From Thermodesulfobacteriota bacterium (GTDB lineage Bacteria > Desulfobacterota > RBG-13-43-22), in the NCBI GenBank assembly GCA_025454185.1, contig JALOOY010000045.1:1-8405 (forward strand): a DNA stretch of 8,405 nt. Direction: 5' to 3'. A model generated the notes under the pieces. It saw nothing but the letters and a program-made list of their open reading frames with translations, ran no database searches and was not told where the DNA came from. Position numbers and translations under genes: made by a program. Each line of letters begins with the position of its first letter. Position 1 is the stretch's first letter. Below, in pieces: positions 1 to 6,972 of the stretch.

Positions 1-2387
1 GAGGGTACGGGCGGAAGGAACTGGCCCCTTTTTCCGATATCGACCTCCTCTTCCTTTTTCCCCAAAAAATGGACGCTTCTTCGGAGGAGATCATCCGCAA
101 AATCCTTTACCCCTTCTGGGACGTGGGCTACGAGGTGGGCTACACGGTTCAGTCTCCGGAGCAGTGTCTAACGATGGCCGAAACGGATTTCTCCTTTCTG
201 ACCGCCCTCCTGGATCTGCGCCGGGTTACCGGCAATCCCTCCCTGTTTCAATCCCTGAAAGCCGAAATCGGCCGCCGGCTCAAGGGGGAAAGCGGTGCAC
301 GTTGGCGGGAGTGGCTCGTGGCCGAGGGGGAAAAACGCCACCGCCGCTACGGCGATTCGGCTTTCTTTTTGGAGCCCCATCTGAAAGAAGGAATGGGCGG
401 ATTGCGGGACATCCATCTGCTGCTTTGGCTGGGCAAGGCCCTCTACGACGCCCCGGATTTCTTTTCCCTGGAAAAGGTCGGCCTCCTGACCTGGGATGAC
501 CGGCGCAGCCTGTCGGCGGCCCAGAATTTCCTGCTCCGTCTCCGCCATCAACTGCACTACACCACCGGGCGAAAAAATGACCGCCTGTCCTTCGAGTACC
601 AGGCCGTCCTGGCCGACTGGCTGGGGACCGCCCCCCAGGAGGGCATCCTCCCGGTGGAGAGTTTCATGCGGGAGGTCTACCGCCACCTGCAGGACGTCCA
701 CGGCATCCATCAGAATTTTTTCGAGAGATTGGCGGAACTCCGCCACCCGGGCGGCAAGGAACGCACTGCCCTGGAACCCGGTGTCTTCATCGAGGCCGGA
801 CGCATCTACCTGGAATCGGCCCGGGTCCTGATCGACAACCCGCCCATGCTGATGAAGCTTTTCTGGTACGCCCTGAAAGAACAGGTTCCCCTGAGTCAGG
901 AGACCATCCGGCTCATCAAGCAGTGTCTGTTTCTGGTCGATGGCGCCTTTCAATGCTCCCCCGAAGTGAGCCGTCTCTTCCTGGAAATCATCGGCGATCC
1001 GAAAATCACCCGGTCCCTTTTGGAATCCCTGCTGCAGACCGGCCTGTTGACCCGCTATCTCCCGGAACTGGAATCGATCCGCTGCCGGACCCAGTTCGAC
1101 ACCTATCACGTCTATACCGTAGACGTGCACCTGCTGCTGACCCTGATGGAATTGAAAAAAATCGGCCAGGGGGCCTACCTGAAAGAAGAACCCCTCCTCT
1201 ACGGCCTCTGGGGCGAGGTGCCGGATTTTCCGTCCCTGTTTCTGGGGGCCCTGCTGCACGACATCGGCAAGGGGGTCGGCCGCGGCCATGCCCGGCAGGG
1301 GGCCCGTCTCATTCCCCGGATCGCCGAACGGATGCACCTCACCCCGGAGGCGGCCGCCACCGTCGGCTTCCTGGTGGAACAGCACCTGCTCCTTTCGGAA
1401 GCGGCCCAACTGCGCGACCTCAACGACGAGGAATTGATCATCCGCCTGGCCCAGGTCGTCCAGGACGCCGGCCGGCTGAAGATGCTCTACCTTTTGACCT
1501 ACGCCGACGCCCTGGCCACCAGCTTCCGGGCCTGGAACAACTGGAAATCCCTGCTGGTGCGGGAACTGTTTTTCAAGCTGCTGCGCATCCTGGAACAGGG
1601 GGAAATGGGCAGCGGGCCGGTCCGCGAGACCCTGGCCGCCAACCAAGAGGAAATACTGCGTCTCGCGGCGAAAGCGATGCCGCGCCAAGAGGCCCAGTCT
1701 CTCCTGGCCGACATGCCCGCCGCCTACCTGATTTCCGTGCTCCCGGAAAAGGCGGCCCGCCATCTCCGGTTGCTGCGGGAACTGGACGGACAACCCCTGG
1801 TCTGGTCCCTGGAAAAAAATGATGAAATCGTGGAATTGTTCATCTGCTGCCACGACCGGCCGGGTCTCTTTTCCCGCCTCACCGGGGTCCTGAGTCTCAA
1901 CGGCATCAATATCCTGGGGGCGCAGATTTTCACCCGGCCGGACAAGATCGCCCTGGACATCTTTCAGGTGCAGCCCCCGCTGGACCCGCTCTTTGCCGAC
2001 GAAACCTGGGAAAAAGTGCATCAGCAATTCCTGAAGGCCATCCAGGGGAAATTGTCCCTGGACTACCGGCTGGCCCAAAAAAAACCCAGCCCCCTCCTGG
2101 CCACCGGCCTGCCCCCGGCGGTGGAAAGCCGGGTGGTGGCCGACAATCAGGGTTCGGATTTTTACACCATCCTGGAGGTGTATACCCAGGACCGCCTGGG
2201 GATCCTCTATACCATAACCAAGGCCCTCTTCGAGGCGGAAATCAACATCCACTTCGCCAAGATCTCCACCAAGGTCGATCAGGTGGTGGACGTCTTTTAC
2301 CTGACCGACGTGGAGGGCCAGAAGATCTGGGACGAGGAACAGATCGAAGAAGTCAAACAGGCAATTCTTTTTGCCATCCGGCAATAA
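1..2387 (+). CDS. glnD: Bifunctional PII uridylyltransferase / uridylyl-removing enzyme GlnD (5' partial)
   Basis: GlnD is the cytoplasmic glutamine sensor that uridylylates PII when glutamine is low and removes UMP when it is high. The frame is open from the window edge, with the first whole codon at 3. It begins inside the nucleotidyltransferase motif GYGRKELAPFSDID (3-44), whose two Asp are the metal ligands. The ATG at 69 is therefore an internal Met, not the start; roughly 90 N-terminal residues should lie upstream, judging from the ~890-residue E. coli protein. Downstream comes the family motif EPHLKEGMGGLRD (372-410). The HD hydrolase domain follows, with a His at 1107-1109 and the HD pair in LLHDIGKG at 1257-1262. 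Two C-terminal ACT domains begin near 1827 (CHDRPGLFSRLTGVLS) and 2160 (TQDRLGILYTITKAL); these bind glutamine in the family. The 3' end looks complete. The gene lies 21 bp before glnA and is probably co-transcribed with it. Family assignment is very secure. Confidence 0.96.
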   Translation, partial: GYGRKELAPFSDIDLLFLFPQKMDASSEEIIRKILYPFWDVGYEVGYTVQSPEQCLTMAETDFSFLTALLDLRRVTGNPSLFQSLKAEIGRRLKGESGARWREWLVAEGEKRHRRYGDSAFFLEPHLKEGMGGLRDIHLLLWLGKALYDAPDFFSLEKVGLLTWDDRRSLSAAQNFLLRLRHQLHYTTGRKNDRLSFEYQAVLADWLGTAPQEGILPVESFMREVYRHLQDVHGIHQNFFERLAELRHPGGKERTALEPGVFIEAGRIYLESARVLIDNPPMLMKLFWYALKEQVPLSQETIRLIKQCLFLVDGAFQCSPEVSRLFLEIIGDPKITRSLLESLLQTGLLTRYLPELESIRCRTQFDTYHVYTVDVHLLLTLMELKKIGQGAYLKEEPLLYGLWGEVPDFPSLFLGALLHDIGKGVGRGHARQGARLIPRIAERMHLTPEAAATVGFLVEQHLLLSEAAQLRDLNDEELIIRLAQVVQDAGRLKMLYLLTYADALATSFRAWNNWKSLLVRELFFKLLRILEQGEMGSGPVRETLAANQEEILRLAAKAMPRQEAQSLLADMPAAYLISVLPEKAARHLRLLRELDGQPLVWSLEKNDEIVELFICCHDRPGLFSRLTGVLSLNGINILGAQIFTRPDKIALDIFQVQPPLDPLFADETWEKVHQQFLKAIQGKLSLDYRLAQKKPSPLLATGLPPAVESRVVADNQGSDFYTILEVYTQDRLGILYTITKALFEAEINIHFAKISTKVDQVVDVFYLTDVEGQKIWDEEQIEEVKQAILFAIRQ

Positions 2388-2393
2388 CCTGAA

Positions 2394-2400
2394 AAGGAGG
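2394..2400 (+). promoter_or_regulatory. Strong ribosome-binding site of the first glnA
   Basis: AAGGAGG stands 8 nt before the ATG at 2409. This is a near-perfect anti-16S match and fixes the glnA start. It sits in the 21-bp gap after the glnD stop codon. The match suggests high translation, as expected for an abundant biosynthetic enzyme. Confidence 0.85.
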
Positions 2401-2408
2401 AACGTATC

Positions 2409-3821
2409 ATGACCCCGAAAGAAGTATTGGCTTTTGCGCAGAAAAACAAGGCGAAGATGGTGGACCTCAAATTTCTGGACTTCCCCGGCCTCTGGCAGCA
2501 CTTCAGCGTGCCGCTCCACGAACTGGACGAAGGTTCCTTCGAAAGCGGTTTCGGCTTCGACGGCTCCAGCATCCGGGGCTGGCAGCCCATTCACGCCAGC
2601 GACATGCTGGTCATCCCGGATCCGGATACGGCCGTCATGGACCCCTTCATGGCCGTGCCTACCCTGAGTCTGATCTGTAACATCGCCGATCCCATCACCA
2701 AGGAGGCCTACAGCCGGGATCCCCGCAATATCGCCCGCAAGGCCGAGAATTACCTGAAGTTCACCGGCCTGGCCGACACGGCCTATTTCGGACCGGAAGC
2801 CGAATTTTTCATCTTTGACGACATCCGCTTCGACGGCGGCGCCCACTTCGCCTTTTACCAGATCGATTCCGTGGAGGGGGTCTGGAACACCGGCCGGGAG
2901 GAAAACCCCAACCTGGGCTACAAGCCCCGGCACAAGGAAGGCTATTTCCCGGTTTCCCCCACCGACAGCCAGCAGGACCTGCGCACCGAGATGGTGCTGG
3001 TCATGGAGGCCCTCGGTATGGAAATCGAGGCCCAGCATCACGAGGTGGCCACCGCCGGCCAGGCCGAAATCGACATGAAATTTCAGCCCCTGGTCCGCAT
3101 GGGCGACCAGTTGATGTGGTTCAAATACTGCATCAAAAACGTGGCCAAGCGCAATCAGAAGACCGTCACCTTCATGCCCAAGCCTCTATTCGGCGACAAC
3201 GGTTCCGGCATGCATACCCATGTGAGCCTCTGGAAAGGCGGCAACCCGCTCTTTGCCGGAGACAAGTACGCCGGTCTGAGCCAGGAGGCCCTCTGGGCCG
3301 CCGGGGGCATCCTGAAGCACGCCCGCGCCCTCTGCGCCTTCACCAACCCGACCACCAATTCCTATAAACGGCTGGTCCCGGGCTTCGAAGCCCCGGTTAA
3401 CCTGGCCTATTCCAGCCGTAACCGCAGCGCCGCCATCCGCATTCCCATGTACTCCCCCTCCCCCAAGGCCAAGCGGCTGGAATTCCGGACCCCGGACCCG
3501 TCCTGCAACGGCTACCTGGCCTTTTCAGCCATTCTCATGGCCGTCATCGACGGGATCGAGAACCGCCTCGACCCCGGTGAACCGCTGGACAAGGACATCT
3601 ACGGACTCAGCCCGGAAGAACTGGCCAATGTCCCTTCGGCCCCCGGATCATTGGACGAGGCCCTGGAAGCCCTGAAAAAAGACCATGAATTCCTGCTCCG
3701 CGGCGATGTCTTCACCCCGGACGTCATTGAAAAATGGATCGAGTACAAGATCGAGGGCGAGCTCAATCCCGTGCGGCTCCGGCCCCATCCGCATGAATTC
3801 ATGCTCTACTTTGATATTTAA
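2409..3821 (+). CDS. glnA: Glutamine synthetase, type I (class I-beta, adenylylatable)
   Basis: This enzyme makes glutamine from glutamate, ammonia and ATP, acting as a cytoplasmic dodecamer. The 470-residue length matches class I-beta GS (E. coli 469). Visible landmarks are FGFDGSS with Asp51 (ammonium-site Asp50 of the enteric enzyme) and the metal ligands Glu130 and Glu132 in FGPEAEFFIFD. Further on are Glu212 and Glu220 around HHEVATAGQAEID, and NGSGMHTH with His269. The glutamate-binding flap NSYKRLVPGFEAP carries Glu327, and NRS carries Arg339. DIYGLSPEE carries Tyr398 (codon 3600-3602), which aligns with the enteric adenylylation site Tyr397. The class-specific insertion between the first metal Glu pair and the GYFP motif is present, giving about 47 residues there against 18 in the second GS of this window. 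The start is fixed by AAGGAGG 8 nt upstream. The gene follows glnD by 21 bp and precedes glnE, the enzyme expected to modify it. No key residue appears to be missing. Confidence 0.97.
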   Translation: MTPKEVLAFAQKNKAKMVDLKFLDFPGLWQHFSVPLHELDEGSFESGFGFDGSSIRGWQPIHASDMLVIPDPDTAVMDPFMAVPTLSLICNIADPITKEAYSRDPRNIARKAENYLKFTGLADTAYFGPEAEFFIFDDIRFDGGAHFAFYQIDSVEGVWNTGREENPNLGYKPRHKEGYFPVSPTDSQQDLRTEMVLVMEALGMEIEAQHHEVATAGQAEIDMKFQPLVRMGDQLMWFKYCIKNVAKRNQKTVTFMPKPLFGDNGSGMHTHVSLWKGGNPLFAGDKYAGLSQEALWAAGGILKHARALCAFTNPTTNSYKRLVPGFEAPVNLAYSSRNRSAAIRIPMYSPSPKAKRLEFRTPDPSCNGYLAFSAILMAVIDGIENRLDPGEPLDKDIYGLSPEELANVPSAPGSLDEALEALKKDHEFLLRGDVFTPDVIEKWIEYKIEGELNPVRLRPHPHEFMLYFDI

Positions 3822-3830
3822 CCGGCCGGT
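3821..3830. repeat. 10-bp perfect palindrome at the glnA stop codon
   Basis: ACCGGCCGGT is its own reverse complement and begins on the last base of the glnA stop codon. It could pair with the CCGG-rich sequence of the stem-loop at 3855-3887 as an alternative fold. In GC-rich DNA such a short palindrome can arise by chance, so function is uncertain. Confidence 0.4.
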
Positions 3831-3854
3831 GCAGGCCCAAACCTAAATAAATAC

Positions 3855-3887
3855 CGGCGGCGGGCCGGCGTTAAAGACCCGCCGCCG
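3855..3887 (+). terminator. GC-rich stem-loop after glnA (possible attenuator or 3'-end stabiliser)
   Basis: The arms CGGCGGCGGG (3855-3864) and CCCGCCGCCG (3878-3887) are perfect reverse complements, giving a 10-bp all-GC stem with a 13-nt loop. It starts 33 bp after the glnA stop codon. No T-run follows directly, so it is not a classical intrinsic terminator. It may slow polymerase, protect the 3' end of the glnD-glnA mRNA, or reduce read-through into glnE. The structure is seen in the sequence; the role is inferred. Confidence 0.5.
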
Positions 3888-3902
3888 AAACGTCTCATTA
3901 GC

Positions 3903-3926
3903 AATTAATAATCCATATTATTAATT
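3903..3926. repeat. AT-only perfect inverted repeat in the glnA-glnE spacer
   Basis: AATTAATAAT (3903-3912) and ATTATTAATT (3917-3926) are perfect reverse complements separated by CCAT. They lie in an AT-rich island of about 40 bp (3893-3932) in otherwise GC-rich DNA. The shape suits either a dimeric regulator's operator or an easily melted promoter-proximal element for glnE. It lies 15 bp after the GC stem-loop. No known regulator consensus is recognised. Confidence 0.55.
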
Positions 3927-4003
3927 ATTAATGAACGACCATGGCGCCGGCTTCCACATGTTGCAATGTGTTTCCACTGGATTTCTAAAGCGAAGCAATT
4001 ACC

Positions 4004-6925
4004 ATGACCGCCGAAGGGCAGGCCCTTTTACAAAAAGTCCGGGATTTTTCCCCCTATCTCAGTCAGGTGCTGCAGCAGCAACCGGAGCTGGAGCAGGAGC
4101 TGTTCCTCCGGGACGGCCTCCGGGTCCGGGTCTCCCGCCAGATGCTGGCCCGGCGGCTCCAGGAAAAATTGTCCGGCCGTCAGGATTTCCCGGCCTTTTG
4201 CGCGGCCCTCAGGCGTTTCAAGCAGGAAGCCCTCCTGCGCATCGCCGCCGGCGATCTGGGCGGCCTGATCTCCCTGAAAGAGGTCACCCGCGAGCTGACC
4301 GACCTGGCCCAGGTTTGTCTGGAAGCGGCTACGGCCTATTGCTACCGGGAGCAGGTCCGGGAAAAGGGCTGGGACCCGATTTTCCTGGAGAAAAAAGGGC
4401 TGCTGGTGCTCGGTCTGGGAAAATTCGGGGGGGAGGAACTCAATTTCAGTTCCGATATCGATCTCATTTTCCTTTACGAGCCCCACCCGGAACTGCCTTA
4501 TTCCCCCCCCGAGCAGCGGGAATTTTATCAGGGGCTGACCCGGCGGATCAGCCAGGCCCTGGGGTCCCTGGTCAACGGGGACCTGGTCTTCCGGGTGGAT
4601 TTAAATCTGCGGCCCGGGGGCAAGGATTCCGAGCCGGCCTTGAGCCTGGACAGCGCCCTGGAGTATTACCAGTCGGAGGCCCGGACCTGGGAACGGCTGG
4701 CTTTGATCAAGACCCGGGTGGTGGCCGGCAACCCCGACCTGGGGCGGCAATTCCTGAAGGCCGTCCAGCCCGTCATCTATCGCCGTTTCCTGGACTACTC
4801 CATTCTGGCCGAAATCCGGCAGATGAAGGAGCGCATCCTTCAGGAAACCCGGGCCCATCTCCTGGCCGGCGACAACATCAAGCTCGGCCCCGGCGGCATC
4901 CGGGAAATCGAATTTATCGTCCAATCCCTGCAGATCGTCTTCGGGGGACGGCTGCCGGCCGTCCGGGAGCGGAACACGCTGAAGGCCCTGCGCAAACTGC
5001 ACGAGGCCACCATTCTTCCCCGGGAGGAGTACCGTGACCTGTACCGGGCTTATGTGTTTTTACGGACCCTGGAACACCGGATTCAGATGCGCCACCAGCG
5101 CCAGACCCATTCCCTGCCCGCGGACGACGGGGTGCTGGAACAAATTGCCCGTCATCTGCCCCGGGCCAGGAGATCGGCCCCACTGGATCGGACGACCTTC
5201 CGGCAAGCGCTCGGTCGGGTGCGCACCCGGGTCCAGCACATTTTCGGCAACCTGCTCCTGGCCGCGGCCCCGGCCGCGCAGGGGCAGATCCGCAGCCTCC
5301 TGGGACCTGCCGAACCGGCGGACTGGGACCAGGAACTGCAGGCCCTGGGTTTTCAGAACCGGAACGGGGTGCAGGAAGTCGTTACCTACTGGCGCCGGCG
5401 CCTGGCCTCCGCCTACACGCCGGTCCGGGAGAAAGAAATCCTGGCCCGTCTCTATCCGGTCCTGCTCAGCGGTGTTCTCCAGACCCCGGACCCGGACCAG
5501 GCCCTTTTCTTCCTGGACCGTTACCTGCGGAGTGTCGGGGGCCGCCTGGGGATCCTTTCCATGCTCCTGGAGCGGGCCTCCCTGGTGCAGGAAGTCCTCC
5601 TGCTTTTTGCCCGCAGCGCCCTGCTGGCCCGCCTCTTTATTCTGAACCCGGGCCTGATCGAACGGCTGGCGCTGCGCCGGGAAACGGCGCTTTCCTTCTA
5701 CTCCGACTGGCCGGCCCCGCTGCCCCGCCGCAAAGGGACTACCGCCGATCCGGAAGAAGACCTGGCCCGTCTGCGTCTTTGGAAAAATGAACACATCCTG
5801 GAAATTGCTTTAGAGGAAATGGGGAACCGCCTCGATCCCCAGGAGGCCAGCCATTGGCTGACCCGACTGGCCGATCGGGTGATCATGGAGACCGGCCGCA
5901 TCGCCGCAGAGACCCTGACCCGGGAGGTCCGGCCGCCCATGGCCCTGCCGCCTTCACGGGAACAGGCCTCAACCCCTTTCTGCCTGCTGGGGCTGGGGAA
6001 ATGGGGAGGCCGGGGATTGGGCTACGCCTCCGACCTGGACCTCATGTTTATCTATTCCTTGAAAAACCTCGCGGAAAACGGGAAACCGCTGCCCCTGCGG
6101 TCCTCGGGGAAAGATCGGCGCCCCTTGATCACCTGGCACGAGTACCTGGTCCGTCTGGCCCAGCGCCTGATCTCCTATATGTCGCTCCCTTTGAAAGAAG
6201 GACCGGGGTATACGGTGGACACCCGGCTGCGGCCTTCCGGCACCTTCGGCCCGTTGGTCGTTTCCCTGCAGGCCTTCCGCGAGTATTACCACGGCCCGGC
6301 CCAGAGCTGGGAACGCCAGATGCTGGGCAAAGCCCGGGTGATCGGCGGACCCGCAGGGCTGACCAGGCAGGTGGAAGAAGCAATCCGGCAGATCCTGTAC
6401 GGCGCACCGCCGCCGCCCGACGGCCGGGAGGAAATGGCCTATTACCGCGGGCGCATGGAGGCCGAACGCTCCGGTGAAGGGCCGGGACGGTTCAATCCCA
6501 AACTGGGCCACGGCGGACTGACCGATATCGAATTTATTGTCCAGCACCTCCAGCAGGTCCACGGCTATGAGGCCCCGGAGGTGCGGGGCACCGACACCCT
6601 GGAAAATCTGAAGGTCCTCCAGTCTCTGGGCGTCCTTACGGAGGAACGTTCACGGACCCTGCGGGAAAGCCACCAGTTTCTCACCTCCCTGGACCACGGT
6701 CTCCAGTTGCTCCTGGATCGGCGGGAGGAACCCCGGGCCTATTCGGCCTCGGAAATGGCCCGTCTGGCCCGCCTGAACCTCATGGGCTTGGGCGAGGCGC
6801 CGGTCCCTTCCTGGGACCTGCTCACACATTACCGTCGGGTGACCCATAATGTGCGCTTCATTTTCAATGAATTTTTCAGTATTCCTAACAAAAAGGGTGG
6901 ATCAAACCGTACGTGTGGGTTATGA
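4004..6925 (+). CDS. glnE: Bifunctional glutamine synthetase adenylyltransferase / adenylyl-removing enzyme GlnE
   Basis: GlnE attaches AMP to GS when nitrogen is plentiful and removes it by phosphorolysis when nitrogen is scarce, under control of PII and glutamine. The 973-residue protein is close to family length (E. coli 946). It shows the typical internal duplication. The N-terminal adenylyl-removing head carries LGLGKFGGEELNFSSDIDL with Asp151 and Asp153, then RVDLNLRPGG (197-206) and GPGGIREIEFIVQ (295-307). The C-terminal adenylyltransferase head carries LGLGKWGGRGLGYASDLDL with Asp677 and Asp679, then VDTRLRPSGTFGP (738-750) and GHGGLTDIEFIVQ (835-847). A helical linker lies between the heads. 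Both catalytic Asp pairs are intact, so both activities are expected. An in-frame TAA 18 nt before the ATG, with no GTG or TTG between them, rules out a longer N-terminus. No good Shine-Dalgarno is seen, unlike for both flanking GS genes, which would fit low expression of a regulatory enzyme. Confidence 0.96.
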   Translation: MTAEGQALLQKVRDFSPYLSQVLQQQPELEQELFLRDGLRVRVSRQMLARRLQEKLSGRQDFPAFCAALRRFKQEALLRIAAGDLGGLISLKEVTRELTDLAQVCLEAATAYCYREQVREKGWDPIFLEKKGLLVLGLGKFGGEELNFSSDIDLIFLYEPHPELPYSPPEQREFYQGLTRRISQALGSLVNGDLVFRVDLNLRPGGKDSEPALSLDSALEYYQSEARTWERLALIKTRVVAGNPDLGRQFLKAVQPVIYRRFLDYSILAEIRQMKERILQETRAHLLAGDNIKLGPGGIREIEFIVQSLQIVFGGRLPAVRERNTLKALRKLHEATILPREEYRDLYRAYVFLRTLEHRIQMRHQRQTHSLPADDGVLEQIARHLPRARRSAPLDRTTFRQALGRVRTRVQHIFGNLLLAAAPAAQGQIRSLLGPAEPADWDQELQALGFQNRNGVQEVVTYWRRRLASAYTPVREKEILARLYPVLLSGVLQTPDPDQALFFLDRYLRSVGGRLGILSMLLERASLVQEVLLLFARSALLARLFILNPGLIERLALRRETALSFYSDWPAPLPRRKGTTADPEEDLARLRLWKNEHILEIALEEMGNRLDPQEASHWLTRLADRVIMETGRIAAETLTREVRPPMALPPSREQASTPFCLLGLGKWGGRGLGYASDLDLMFIYSLKNLAENGKPLPLRSSGKDRRPLITWHEYLVRLAQRLISYMSLPLKEGPGYTVDTRLRPSGTFGPLVVSLQAFREYYHGPAQSWERQMLGKARVIGGPAGLTRQVEEAIRQILYGAPPPPDGREEMAYYRGRMEAERSGEGPGRFNPKLGHGGLTDIEFIVQHLQQVHGYEAPEVRGTDTLENLKVLQSLGVLTEERSRTLRESHQFLTSLDHGLQLLLDRREEPRAYSASEMARLARLNLMGLGEAPVPSWDLLTHYRRVTHNVRFIFNEFFSIPNKKGGSNRTCGL

Positions 6926-6958
6926 TATTTTGTTTTACCCATTTAAATCTTAGAATCC

Positions 6959-6964
6959 GGGAGG
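6959..6964 (+). promoter_or_regulatory. Strong ribosome-binding site of the second GS gene
   Basis: GGGAGG lies 8 nt before the ATG at 6973 and decides that start. The overlapping ATG at 6966 is out of frame. The site sits in the 47-bp gap after glnE, and no convincing promoter is seen in that gap. The gene is therefore probably read from a transcript that includes glnE. Confidence 0.8.
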
Positions 6965-6972
6965 TATGATCC

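Larger units (their letters stand above)
3822..4003. other. glnA-glnE intergenic region (182 bp)
   Basis: This is the longest spacer between genes in the window; the other two gaps are 21 and 47 bp. It contains a CCGG palindrome, a 10-bp GC stem-loop, an AT-only inverted repeat, and a 3' part of ordinary base composition that leads to the glnE ATG. No convincing small gene is visible. No sigma-54 (GG-N10-GC) promoter could be placed. The layout suggests a control point that separates glnA expression from glnE expression, which is an inference. Confidence 0.6.

Noticed and set aside
69..71. ATG at 69 as the start of glnD
   Set aside because: The frame is open upstream to the window edge and encodes the essential nucleotidyltransferase motif before this codon, so it is an internal methionine.
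168..3041. A 957-codon open frame on the - strand running antisense through glnD and glnA
   Set aside because: It mirrors the GC-biased third positions of two clearly real genes. Its product is low-complexity, rich in Gly, Gln, His, Phe and Pro, and resembles no family. It crosses the gene boundary and has no sign of its own ribosome-binding site.
3949..3964. Possible sigma-54 promoter (GG ... GC) before glnE
   Set aside because: The spacing between GG and the TTGC-like GC is 12 rather than 10, and the flanking bases do not fit TGGCAC-N5-TTGC.
3961..3989. Possible sigma-70 promoter for glnE: TTGCAA, 17 bp, TCTAAA
   Set aside because: Each box matches only 4 of 6 consensus bases, and the implied start would leave a leader of under 10 nt. 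This is too weak to annotate, though the spacing is right.
3931..5037. An ATG-started + strand open frame beginning in the glnA-glnE spacer
   Set aside because: Beyond 4004 it is the wrong frame of glnE and is rich in Pro, Gly and Arg. The ATG has no ribosome-binding site and follows directly on the AT inverted repeat.
6930..6956. TTGTTT ... TAGAAT as a promoter for the second GS
   Set aside because: The spacer is 15 bp and transcription would begin inside the Shine-Dalgarno site, removing it from the mRNA.
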